DNA from: Rhodeus uyekii
Lineage: Eukaryota > Chordata > Actinopteri > Cypriniformes > Acheilognathidae
Length of the DNA: 64,000 nucleotides
Assembly (NCBI GenBank): GCA_037043235.1
Contig: JAWRVZ010000113.1
Location: forward strand, 261,001 to 325,000
Reading direction: 5' to 3'
Shown piece by piece: positions 24,995 to 36,600 of this stretch. Position 1 is the first letter of the stretch. Every line of letters begins with the position of its first letter. The position numbers were made by a program, and so were the translations under genes. The notes beneath the pieces were generated by a model. The model saw only the letters and a program-made list of their open reading frames with translations. It ran no database searches and was not told the origin of the DNA.

Positions 24995-26550
24995 CCCCAC
25001 TCCTCTATCACCCCCACCCCCACCCCCACCATCCCACTCCCCTCACAGACTCCTCTCCCCCCTCCACCACCATCCCACTCCCCTCACAGACTCTCCTCTT
25101 ACCCCCCCCAACATCCCACTCCCCTCATAGACTCCTCTCTCCCCCCCACCACCATCCCACTCCCCTCACAGACTCTCCTCTTACCCCCACCACCATCCCA
25201 CTCCCCTCACAGACTCTCCTCTTACCCCCACCACCATCCCACTCCCCTCACAGACTCTCCTCTTACCCCCCCCAACATCCCACTCCCCTCATAGACTGCT
25301 CTCCCCCCCACCATCCCACTCCCCTCACTGACTCCCCCCCCCACCGCCATCCCACTCCCCTCACAGACTCTCCTCTTACCCCCCCACCATCCCACTCCCC
25401 TCATAAACTCCTCTCCCCCCCACCACCATCCCACTCCCATCCAGACTCTCCTCTCACCCCCCACCATCCCACTCCCCTCATAGACTCCTCTCACCCCCCT
25501 GCCCCCCACCACCATCCCTCATAGACTCCTCTCCCCCCCACCATCCAACTCCCCTCATAGACTCCTCTCACCCCCCTGCCCCCCCCACCACCATCCCACT
25601 CCCCTCAGACTCTCCCCTCTCCCCCTAAACCATCATCCTACCACCCTCATAGACTCCTCTTACCCCCCACCATCCAATTCCCCTCATAGACTCCTCTCAC
25701 CCCACTACCCCCCCACCACCATCCCACCCCCCTCACAGACTCTTCTCTCTCCCCCACCATCATCCCACTCCCCTCATACACTCTCCTCCCACCCCCACCA
25801 CCATCCCACTCCCCTCACAGACTCTCCTCTTACCTCCCCACCACCATCCCACTCCCCTCAGACTCTCCTCTTACCCCCCACCACCCCACTCCCCTCACAG
25901 ACTTTCCTCTTACCCCCCCACCACCATCCCACTCCCCTCAGACTCTCCTCTTACCCCCCACCACCCCACTCCCCTCATAGACTCTCCTCTTACCCCCCCC
26001 CACCATCCCACTCCCCTCACAGACTCTCCTCTTACCACCATCCCACTGCCCTCATAGACTCCTTACTCCCCCCCACCACCATCCCACTCCCCTCGCAGAC
26101 TCTCCTCTTACCACCATCCCACTCTCCTCATAGACTCCCCCCCCATCCCACTCCCCTCATAGACTCATCTCTCCCGCACCACCATCCCACTCCCCTCACA
26201 GACTCTTCTCTTACCCCCCCACCACCATCCCACTCCCCTCATAGACTCCTCTCTCCCCCCCACCATCATCCCACTCTCCTCATAGACTCCCCCCCCTCCC
26301 CCCATCCCACTCCCCTCATAGACTCATCTCTCCCGCACCACCATCCCACTCCCCTCACAGACTCTCCTCTTACCCCCCCCCCCCATCCCACTCCCCTCAT
26401 AGACTCCTCTCTCCCCCCCCACCACCATCCCACTCCCCTCACAGACTCTCCTCACCCCTCACCCCCCACCACCCCACTCCCCTCTCAGACTCCCCCACCA
26501 CACCAGACTCCTTCATTGCCCCCCCCCACTACTACCCTTATAGACTCTTC
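24995..26550 (+). repeat. C-rich minisatellite inside the LINE 3' UTR
   Basis: About 1.5 kb is made of roughly 35-45-bp units of the form ccaccatcccactcccctca, then cagactctcctcttaccccc, with many variants (cagact or tagact; tcttac or tctccc). The plus strand has almost no G. Units vary in length mainly in their C-runs. It starts right after the LINE stop codon and ends before the unique 3' UTR tail, so the array grew within the LINE. Confidence 0.95.
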
Positions 26551-27144
26551 GCTCACTGTTACTTATTTGTGCCATTTGCACTGCCGACTGTTCATTACAG
26601 TAACAACTGTTTACACTTGCACCTTGCACTACTGTACTTTAGCTGGAACATGCTCATTTGCACTACCAACTGTTCATACAGTACCAACTGTTTACATTTC
26701 GCATCTCACTTATTTGCACTGTCCATGCTCATTGCACTACCTTAAATTTAATGCTCACCTTAAGCTAACAATTGTATGCATCTTCCTGTAAAATTCTGTT
26801 TATAGTTAGAGACATCTGTATATACATTTACATCTATAGCACATATTCACCTGTAAATGCTGTTTATAGACACCTGTAATTATATTTATAGCACACACTC
26901 ACCTGTTATAGTAATAACCATCTGTATATTTATATTCATTGTACATATTACCTGTAAATCCTGTACATCTCCATATCCTGCACTTATGCAACCATTGTAT
27001 ATATCCTGCACTTGCTGCTATTGCACTTCTGGTTGGACCTAAACTGCATTTCGTTGCCTTGTACCTGTACTTGTGTAATGACAATAAAGTTGAATCTAAT
27101 CATCTAATCTAATCTAAGATGTCTATATTAAATACATTGCCATA

Positions 27145-27790
27145 TACAGTAGTACCTCAAGATACGAAAGGCTCAACTTACGAAAAATCCAAGTTACGAA
27201 AGCAAAGACGAAAAATTGTACTGCTCTATATACGAAAAGTTTTCAAGATATGAAAGGTTTCTGAAAGTCCGAGATTCGCCCCATAACAATTTTGAAACTC
27301 GCGCCGCACGCCACCATCTTAGTTATAGTAGACTCGCCACCATCCTCCTGCTCTCCCATTGGTTCCTGATGCTAGCCAAGCCATGAGATCCTTCTCTCTA
27401 ATTGGACAGCATCCCTCCCATCTTGCATCTTCTATACATACGTGCTGGCGTGATTTAGCTCAGCCACTCCGCACCCCAAACTTCAAATTTTGTATGTGTT
27501 TTCGTAAAGTTAAGTGTACGTACGTATGTACGTTATCTGCCGTTTGTCGTCCTCCTCCTCTGCCGCCACTTTCGGAGATAGCCTCACTCGAAAGGTAAGC
27601 TTCGACATTTTACGTTATGTCATTGTTTATAGGTCAATTTAGCTTTATTATGAAATTTAATGGGGTGTTTTTGGAGGGCTTGGAACGGATTAGCCATTTT
27701 ACATGTAAAATGTGTTCCAAGATACGAAAAACTCATTATACGAAGGCCGCCTCGGAACGGATTAATTTCGTATCTCGAGGTACCACTGTA
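27145..27790. mobile_element. Tigger/pogo-like non-autonomous element with TA duplication
   Basis: The ends CAGTAGTACCTCAAGATACG (27147) and the complement of CAGTGGTACCTCGAGATACG (27788) form terminal inverted repeats. TA flanks both sides. CAG...TACCTCG-type ends with TA duplication fit the Tigger branch of Tc1/mariner. The interior has CpG-containing words and no transposase frame. Confidence 0.8.
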
Positions 27791-28573
27791 TATGGTTCCG
27801 TAATAGTTAAGATGCTCCCTTTAAAGGTGAAAGCGCATTGAGTTTTGAAAGCCAGCTTATATGTATGCACATATTTAGTATTTTTAAACAGATGCTCCAT
27901 CACAAGCTTTTTCCACTAGGCTGTGGCTGATCATGATCAGAAATATCAAAAGACGACTTAGCGGGAAGCAGGAACGTCCTTCATCACGCTGCTCCCCCTC
28001 TGTGTTCATGTTTCTGTCAGACCCGGTCTCCTTTTTTCCATCCGGTCCAAAATGAATACCCCCTACCCTTCCATTTAAACACGCGCTCACACTTAGATGT
28101 AAAACGCTCTCTGCGAGTGGCCGGTCGGCAGATTACATGTTGAGCAGAGGCAATTTGCTGACAGACAAGCCTGAACATTTCAATCATCTCTAGGAAGACG
28201 GGTGACAATACTTCACACGCGCACGCACACCTGACCCTCCGGCCCTCTCTTTTCACTTCCTCCATCAATGAGCCTCAAAATTGAACCTGTACAAATTTGT
28301 CTCGTCTTTTCTTACTACAAATGATGGCATTCATATGGGGATGGTGTTGTCTGATCTTTGAAACCTTTCATTTAAGTTCAGGCTGTCTCTCTCTCAGATA
28401 GGATTTCATTTTGATCATCACATTGAAAACATCAGGGTGGAGAGTGAGATGAATCTGGTTTCAAATGAGGCGGCCACAGCATCTCACTGCACCTTTTATT
28501 GTTTCGAGAGGTGTTCTGGGATCCTGCTGTGACAGACAGACGTCGAAAAATGTACTCTTTATTTTAAATGTAT
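27791..28573. other. Intergenic DNA, nothing recognised
   Basis: Non-repetitive sequence without coding signal. The open frames on the minus strand between 27884 and 28268 lack support. Confidence 0.45.
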
Positions 28574-28692
28574 CCATTTGGCAGAAGCTTTTATCCAAAG
28601 CGACTTACGTTGTATTCAAAAGGAAACATTAACATTCTAATCAGTTGCTTTCCGTGGGAATTGAACCCATGACCTTGGAGTTGCAAGCGCCA
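28574..28692 (-). mobile_element. tRNA-derived SINE fragment
   Basis: On the minus strand the fragment reads from a tRNA-like B-box region (ccaaggtcatgggttcaatt) to a 3' body containing gctttggataaaagcttctg. This is the same family as six other copies in the window. The tRNA 5' part is truncated. Confidence 0.8.
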
Positions 28693-29069
28693 ATTTAAGA
28701 TTTAGCATTACATTTAAATGCCTATTGAACATAAATTTGATCAAATTAATTTCATAGTTCAATATCCTTATCGGTGGACTGTACTGTTTTTTTTTACAAT
28801 GGATTCCTAATATTTTCATGGACAACAGGGAGAAACATGCTAATAAATAAATGCTAATAAAAAGCAAAAGGTCAAATAAAGCTTATAAACTTTAAAAAGA
28901 ACATTTCTTTTTTTATTGAGGTCAAAGGCTGTAACCCAAACAAACTTCCACAAGATTCAAAAGCTAAGGCTGATAAATTAAACTTTCCCAAGTTGTTACT
29001 AAATGTTACTATTCAGATTGTTAATTGTGCATACATTTTTTCATCTTAATACAGCTCACATTTAAAATT

Positions 29070-29215
29070 TTTATGCATTTGGCAGATGCTTCTATACAAA
29101 GCGACTTACATTGCATTCAAGAAACACATTGAATCAGTTCTTGCTTTCCCTGGGATCGAATCCATGACCTTGGCATTGTAAACATCAATGCTCTACTGAT
29201 TGAGCTACAGGAAAT
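29070..29215 (-). mobile_element. tRNA-derived SINE, near full length
   Basis: On the minus strand the copy begins cctgtagctcaatcagtaga (A-box) and continues through catggattcgatcccaggga (B-box). It ends with the LINE-like tail cgctttgtatagaagcatct. It is the most complete copy of the family in the intergenic part. Confidence 0.85.
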
Positions 29216-29260
29216 CTAAAATTTGAATGATTTATATTAAATATCTGTACATAACATATT

Positions 29261-29935
29261 CAGTAATACCTCGGTTTACGAGTTTAATTCGTTCCAAGAG
29301 CTGCTCGTAACTCAAAATTCTCGTACACCAAAACAATTTTCCCCATAAGAATGCACTAAAAATCAGTCGATTCGTTCCACATGACCATAAATGCCCATTT
29401 TAAATATTTTTTTGTTTTACCCTATTAATTACAGTTAAAATTATTGTAAATGTAAATGCCAATTAATGTAAACACCAATTAATAATTGACAAACTCTAAA
29501 AATACTTGACAATTTACTGTAACACACTTTATCTTTGAGTAGTGTCTGCTGGCGTGAAGGAGACGAGAGGAGGGTTTTACTGCTTACAGGGAGAATTTCA
29601 TCCCTTCTTTCTTACTCATCTTCAGGTCATTGTCTATATGCTGTACTGTACGTATGTATTTCACTACATGAACAATAGCGATCACAATTAATGTTAACAA
29701 CACGAGGTAAAACCGCTGTAAATCACTTATAAAAGTATCACTGTGGTGAATGATGCAACCAAACCAAGCGACGCTGAGAGAATGAACGAGTGAAGGGGTG
29801 ATAGGCTTTGTCGCTAGGCTTTGATAGGCTTTGGCGGTCGTTAGGATATTTCCAGTAAAAATGCACTTGGCGAGGGAAAAATTCTCGCACTCTGATACAA
29901 TGCTCGTACACCGATTTGCTCGTATACAAAGTCAA
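29261..29935 (-). mobile_element. Tigger-like element, one end lost
   Basis: It starts with the terminal repeat CAGTAATACCTCGGTTTACG. Its interior matches, in reverse, the element at 47579-48528; both contain the unique words ctgagagaatgaacgagtga and aaaagtatcactgtggtgaa or complements. The far end stops near cgtatacaaagtc without its terminal repeat. The match defines one family with copies in both the intergenic region and AACS intron 10. Confidence 0.75.
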
Positions 29936-29960
29936 TATGTGCTTTATAAGTACTAATAAC

Positions 29961-30085
29961 ATTTACATTTATGCATTTGACGCTTTTATCCAAAGCAACT
30001 TGCATTGCATTCAAGAAACACTGACGCAATCAGTTCTTGCTTTCCCTGGGAATCGAACCCATGACCTTGGCGTTGCAGCTACACA
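29961..30085 (-). mobile_element. tRNA-derived SINE, truncated
   Basis: It has the same body as the neighbouring copies (gctttggataaaagcg in complement), with the B-box catgggttcgattcccaggg. It is truncated before the A-box. Confidence 0.8.
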
Positions 30086-30159
30086 ACCAGTACCGTACAC
30101 ACTTGCCGGCATACCTTTAATTCTTGATGTCAAATTCAACAAGGTGCTGGATACATTCC

Positions 30160-30850
30160 TTTGAGATTTTGGTGGCTTAATATGGGATCCCGTTCCACCA
30201 CATCTCAAAGGTGCTCTAGTGGACTGAGATCTGGTGCCTGTGGAGGTCATTTAAGTGTAGTAAACTCATTGTCATGTGCATGAAACCAGTTTGAGATGAT
30301 TTGAGCTTTGTGATATTGCACGTTATCTGAAGATGGTACACTGTGCTCATGAAAGGATGGTCAGCAGTAACACTCAGGTAGGCTGTGGGGTCTAAACGAT
30401 GCTCAGTTGGTAATAAGTGACCCAAAGTGCCAAGAAAATATCCCCCACACCATTACACCACCTGCAGCCTGAACCGTTGACACACGGCCGGACGGATCCA
30501 TGATTTCATTTGGTTTACACCAAATTCAGACCCACTCATCCTCGCCAAGCCAGGCAACATTTTACCAATAGTCAATGGCCCAATTTTGAGAAGCCCGTGC
30601 GAATTAAAGCCTCAGCTTCCTGTTCTTCTGCTTCAAGTTTCAACGCGTTGAACCCGTCTGGCCGTTCTCCTCGGACATCAACGAGGCACCGAACTGCCGC
30701 TCACCAGATATTTTCTTTTTCACACCATTCTTTGTAAACAGCATGGATGGTTGAAAATCCCAGTAGGTCAGCAGTTTCAAAAATACTCAAGACCAGCCAG
30801 TCTGACACCAACAACCATGTTACATTCAAAGTCACTTAAATACACGCACA
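30160..30850 (-). pseudogene. Tc1-like transposase pseudogene
   Basis: Translating the minus strand across frames recovers the order of a Tc1 transposase. An N-terminal helix-turn-helix-like part (SDFECNMVVGVRLAGL) comes first, then a central MVWGIFSWHF block, NVQYHKAQIISNWFHAHDNE, and PPQAPDLSPLEHL with the family's terminal catalytic-region context. Several stops and frame changes interrupt it, and the first catalytic region is eroded, so it is dead. The cut-and-paste DDE transposase family is clear from the block order. Confidence 0.8.
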
Positions 30851-32851
30851 CACATACTAAATCACCTGACTGGTAAAAGCAAGATAATACTGCAATAAAA
30901 TTATGCAAAAAAAAAAAAAAAAAAATCACAGCAAGCCACAATAGATTCTTAGTTGTTTAATTAGGGCTACAGCAAGCATCTTTATGCATGAAATACATGT
31001 ACGCTGCTAGTGGACCCAACTGAAGCGGTCTATTAATATACAGTATATAGGCATTATTCATTCATAACAAATATACTCTCAACTATATTAGTAATCATTC
31101 ACATTTAGTAAGTACAGTAATATTATTTCAAAGCAGGAATATTACATTAGCCACCAAGAAGAGAGCACCTTTCATTTACTAGTAGTACACCAAACACATT
31201 TAAATGTAATACAATATCACGAAAAATTATTTCCAGTATTTCCCTTTCCAAGTATCAAAATGGAATAGATTTCCACGGAATGTTGCTGCCGTGAGTATGG
31301 AAAAATTCAAATGCTGGGGGACAAAAATGTTTATGACAAGTGATAACGTACAGCGAAATCCACTGTGACTATCAATAAATAAGGATTTGCTAGCTTTCCT
31401 TATGTCCGCAGTTCCAGACTGTCAGCAAAACTGAGCAGATATGGGGCATATGGTGGCACAAGGGTGGGCATGAGGTGAAACAGACCCGTCCATGCTTGTC
31501 TGAAGCGGAAATAAGGACTGATTTAATTCAAGCGATCTGCACAACTGCTTGCCATCTGTACCACTATACCAAACCATTTCAATTTGAAAGAAAATGAGCC
31601 TTTTAAAGGGCCAGTCCATTTTGCGTTTCATTAGGTCAAGCCTCACATTACAGCCATCTTATATAAAAGCATCGTTTAGGTCTGTTGTGCATAGTTAAGG
31701 GGTCCTTACCAAGCAAGGGGTCCTCACTGAGGTCAAACATGTAGCAAACTCAGATGAACTAAATAGACCCATGTTTCTGCTCAAAACAAATGCACAAAAA
31801 CACACCTCGAACCCCGACCCAAAAAAAACCTTTGCAGCCCAAAAACAAAACCAAAACCCCCCAAAAATCAATACTAGCCTGTAAGGCTTCTCTGTTGTAA
31901 ACAACTGCTGAAATAACATTACCAGCACAAAATGATTTTAAAATTATTAAAATGCAGCACATTTTCTGGCTTTTGTTGCAAGCTGTTGCAACATCCAAAA
32001 AAAACAAACGAGAGGAAAAAAAAAAAAGTCACAGAAAGTGTATTTTCTGGATGGTGGCTGGTTGTGTGAAATGTGTTGATAAATGTCTGTTATTTGCTGC
32101 AAAGCAAGTATAAATGCATCATCAGTCCACGTCTAAATCCAATATAAATCAATATCGTCTTTTTTTTGTCTATATCCCACACATTTGAACTGCCCACAAT
32201 TTTTCCCTTTAATCTTAATGCAATCGTTATATAACCCTATGATCTAATAACGTAATATTATGAGGTTATCTGAACATCATTTCATTGAAACGGTCTTGCT
32301 GTACCTTAAACAACAAACAAACGCAGCTTTTTCATATGTATGCAGTGATCTGATGATAAATGTATTGGGTTGGAACGTGATGGAGGAATCTCTCATGTGC
32401 AACGCCTACAGCAACAGAGCCTGGATGTGTAGATGGGACACATGATAGATTGTTAGATGAGTTTGGGGAAGACAAAAATAAAGCTATATACCAAAGAATG
32501 GCGATGAGCTTCTGTTGTGGATAAAAACTTTTCACAACTTGATATAAGGCATACGGAAAGAGGGACCATTGTGAAGAGGGAATCTAGTGTAGTACAACAT
32601 GCAGCTGCATATACAGAGTCACATATACATATATATATATGTTCAGTACACACGTAAAAATATACGGTACTCTTTTTGGCCAGAGAGCTACGCAAGCTTC
32701 AATTGAAATCTACACTCAGTGGACAACAGAGTGTAGTTCTGGACAGTGTTATATTCTTTACAAATACAGCAGATGTGATGAATCGCTATTTAATGATAGG
32801 ATATCATTCAAAAATACAAATATAGTCTAGTTTCCAGACAGCAAGTCTGAA

Positions 32852-32894
<43 letters not shown>

Positions 32895-33537
32895 GGAAAT
32901 AAAAAAATAAAACAGCTGAGCAAATACTTTGTACGATAAAGAGGCTCCTGCTAACGGTTGTCAGCATTCTCCAACAGGAGGAACGTCTTAACCTTAAATC
33001 CACAACCTTCAGTAACATATCAGTGTATTTGCCCTCGTAAAGATATACGAGCATAAACGGTGTCTTTTTAAAGCCTCGAAACGTACACATGACCAGATCT
33101 TCTTACACCTTCATTGAGGTTAAGCTCACTATCAAAATGCAAGAGGAAGTTATGGGACTGTCATGTCTGGTCAATTACGACAACAGATTTGGGAATTGTT
33201 TGAGAGATGTCTCTTGGGAATAACGCTTGATGGATGCAAAAACAAAAGCAGATAAAATGTCCCTTTAAGATCCAAGTTGGAAGTTCATAAAATGGCACTC
33301 AACGTTCTACCCAAGAGGAAGCCAGCAACACTTTAGAGGAAGCATGGTGTGTACAGACTCCATCGGTTCGGAAGCGGAGTTTGAGGAGGTGCCACAACGT
33401 GCAGAAAAGCTCTGATGTTTAAAAGCTCTTAGAAATTCCTCCAGATATTCCAACAGTGTCTAGAGATTCTGAACCCTTCAAAGGGGACGCAGAAGCGCTG
33501 GACCTTCAGGAGCTCAGATGTACCTCATGCAGGTTAT
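30851..33537 (-). other. AACS 3' UTR and downstream flank
   Basis: Leftward from the AACS stop the sequence is largely non-repetitive to about 31 kb, with an A-run at about 30906-30925 and the poly-G tract at 32852-32892. The minus strand has no canonical AATAAA that I can see in this interval. The variant ATTAAA occurs near 32790, 32210 and 31520. The 3' UTR end cannot be placed without transcript data. Confidence 0.4.
32852..32892. repeat. Poly-G tract of 41 bases
   Basis: This is an uninterrupted run of 41 G on the plus strand, about 650 bases past the AACS stop on the minus-strand transcript, where it reads as poly-C. Homopolymer length in an assembly is error-prone, so the true length may differ. 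Confidence 0.9.
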
Positions 33538-33675
33538 TCAGAAGTTTTGGAGTTCAGGCAGATTCTTGTAGAGGTCCAAGGAGTCTGGGTTTGAGAAGGC
33601 TCCTCGCTGAGTGACGTCCTTCCCTGCAATCACCTGCTTTACTGCGACTTCAACCTTCTTTCCGCTAATAGTGTA
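33538..33675 (-). CDS. aacs: AACS exon 18 with stop codon
   Basis: It encodes YTISGKKVEVAVKQVIAGKD and on to SLDLYKNLPELQNF, then TGA. The lysine of SGKK corresponds to the A10 catalytic lysine that promotes adenylation and is the regulatory acetylation site in related synthetases. The acceptor is cctgtag. Confidence 0.97.
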   Translation of the reverse strand, partial: YTISGKKVEVAVKQVIAGKDVTQRGAFSNPDSLDLYKNLPELQNF

Positions 33676-36600
33676 CTACAGGCAATGCAAATGTAAGTCA
33701 AGGGCAGAAAATAAAACAGAGAAAGCACAAGTGAAATAATGGCTACAAAATGATCAAATGTGCAACCGTGCTCACCGGGATGTCTTTGGTTTCCAGGATC
33801 AATGCTGGTACGTGTCGGGCAGAGAGAGCTACTCTGATAGCGCAGCGGATCTTCCCCACCAGCTCTTGACTGAAGGTCTTACTGGGTCCCATCTTCAAGA
33901 ACAGAATCACCCTTTCCTCTCCGTCACCGTTGTACTGAGGGACACAAAGACTGTCGGACACTTCCTCAAAGGCTTCCACTGGAAGAAGAGACAAGGGTCT
34001 TAAACACATTCTAAATATTTATTTATTTAATTTTATATTATTATATATTTTTAATTTTTTATAACCGTTTTGTATTTCGATTTATTTTCCAATTTTATTT
34101 ATTCCTGTGATGGCAAAACTTAAAACTAAAACTAACAGATTATTTTCATCATTACTACTTTAGTGTCACATGATCTTTCAGTAATTATTTATAATATGCT
34201 GATTTGACACTCAAGAAGCATTTTGTCTTATTAATATTGAAAACAGTTTATTCAGTTTAACAATTTATTCTGTAAATTTGTATTTAAATACTTTAAAAAT
34301 AAACCACTAAAATCTAAAATAAATTGTTGAAAAAGCTACACGTGAATTTAGCATAACAATATTTTAAAACGTACAATATGAAATATAATTCATATTTGAA
34401 AACGAATCTTTAGCAAGTCTAAAAGGAATTATTGAGTATTTATTATTAAAGAGCATTAGATGACAGCAACAGTAATGTAACTTTCTATTAATCTTAGAAA
34501 AGGGGAAAAAAAGTACCAGTTTTCAATATTAATAAGACAAAATGCTTCTTGAGTGTCAAATCAGCATATTATAAATAATTACTGAAAGATCATGTGACAC
34601 TAAAGCAGTGATGATGAAAATAATCAGTTTTGACCTCACAGGAATAAATAAAATTGGAAAATATATCAAAATAAAATCAGTTATTTAAAAAAAAAAAAGT
34701 TCACAATATTACCACTGCATCACTGTATTTTCAATCAAATAAATGCATCCTTGATAAGCAATACATTAATTAATAACCGTTGTGGTACCATTATATCCTC
34801 TATACATAGTCTAATATTTCATTTAGAAAAATGTCAACATACTTGATCTACAATAATCTACTGTACTTAAAACCACATTTAAATTTAGTCTGATCCAAAC
34901 CAGCTGAAATTAGTCAAATAATTTCAGAAAAAAGGGTGAAATATATTTCTCACCAATGTTATAAATTTCTGAGCTCCCGAACCGAACACCATTAGGATTT
35001 AAAGTTCCATCACTGAAAATACAAACAGAACAATAGTGCTTTTTAGTAGCAAATCTCAATTTTGTAATCTACAAAAACAGCAACATTATAAGAATCCAAG
35101 TAGGAACTCAAGAAGATTACAAAAATCTGCAATGCAACAAAGTGAAACTTACCTTCTCCCCAGCATGACGACTCCTCCCGTTTTTGGATTGATCTTACAG
35201 TAATCGCCATGGGCCCAAACTCCTGAATGAGGAGATACAGACACAAATAAACACAGAGAAGGATGAACGTATAGCAACAGAAAGCAGCATCTACAGCAGT
35301 GATGTCTGACCGCTGGCGGCCTGAGAACCTCATTAAGCTGAACTGCCCTGAATGGCCTTTTCCTACTTCTCCAAACTGACAGCAATAAGGCTTCAAGTAG
35401 ATTTTTCTTATGCTAACACAAGCTGGCAGGTTCTTTTAATCCCCCCCCCCGCCCCTTTCACCCTCAGAAATCATTTAATCAATACAACGGTAAAGCTGCA
35501 GCCTCTTCTGAACAAGCTGAAATGGCACGTTTGTTTCCTAAATCAAACGGACGACTTTGTTTTCTAAATCAGTCAGAATACGCACTTCCCTGTGACCACT
35601 TCTCAAGAGCTCTGAAGGAAGGTAGCAGAGTGCATTTGTGAGCTACTGTAAGCGATGACTGCTTTTGAAATAATGTCTACAGAGGCTGCTCACTAGGTTT
35701 CCAAACAGACATAAGGTAGGGGTGGAACGGTTCCAATTACTTACAGTTGGGTTATTATCACGGTTTTAGGATCACTGTTTCGGTAGGGTTCGGAATGTGC
35801 TATGTTCAGAGAAAAAAGTACTACCGTCAAATAAAAATCAAGAAAATAAGGACAAATAATCAAACTACAAGCAACAGCACAGACAAATGTATCATAATAC
35901 AGTGCTTTTCAGGTTAAGACCCTAACAGTAGTTTTCAGGTACAGAAATTGAATAAAGGAAACAAATGTAAACTAACATTGCATTTAACCTTCACTATATA
36001 GCTTACAGAAGCTAATCAATCAAGAGCAGTGAGTGATTTCCTCGTTTTTTGTTGTTTGATTAACATTAAAAACACACAGTTGGAAAATTAGGTTACTGTC
36101 ACTTTAATACGGTACACATACGTATTCTTTCCTCAATTCATTTAAGACATAACCTACTATGTTTGCTAGGGGATGTTGACAATTTTTTGTGAACTTATCC
36201 TTTCAAGTTCAAGAATTGAAAGAATATTTGCGCCTCGTCTGAGAGAATTGAGTCTTGAATGTTGGTAGCAACACCCAGGTGATGAAAGTGTAAATTGATG
36301 ACGCATTCCTATTGTACAAGGTTTAAATTATTTTTTTGAAAATCGCTTGCAACATATTAGGAAACCAGAATGTGTATCCATCAACAGAAACATACATTAG
36401 CCAAACGCACTATTACAGGCTTGTCTGTTCGTTTTATGTTATTTTCAACAAACTATAGATGCATGGACAGATTTAAGTGCTTGCTGAACCGTGGGTGGAG
36501 AACGGTATGTATGGTTCAATTTTTTTTTTATCGAGAGCTGTTACACCCTAATACAGAGTGATATCATGTGAAGGGTTACCTTGGAAAGTGGAAAAGTAGG

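Larger units (their letters stand above)
24400..27117 (+). mobile_element. CR1/L2-type LINE, 5'-truncated 3' end
   Basis: The element retains the C-terminal part of the reverse-transcriptase ORF, then a 3' UTR that ends in acaataaagttgaatctaat followed by tandem ctaat units. Such short tandem 3' termini instead of poly(A) are typical of L2/CR1-like LINEs. The 5' part is missing, as in most LINE copies. A large C-rich minisatellite sits inside the 3' UTR. L2 versus Rex1 clade cannot be settled by eye. Confidence 0.8.

Noticed and set aside
24988..25524. Proline/serine/histidine-rich open frame of 178 codons
   Set aside because: It is the translation of the C-rich minisatellite; open only because the repeat lacks stops.
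29070..29215. Possible tRNA genes
   Set aside because: A-box and B-box words come from SINEs; the cloverleaf stems do not pair.
32827..33090. Minus-strand frame with a poly-proline stretch
   Set aside because: It is the translation of the poly-C tract in the AACS 3' flank.
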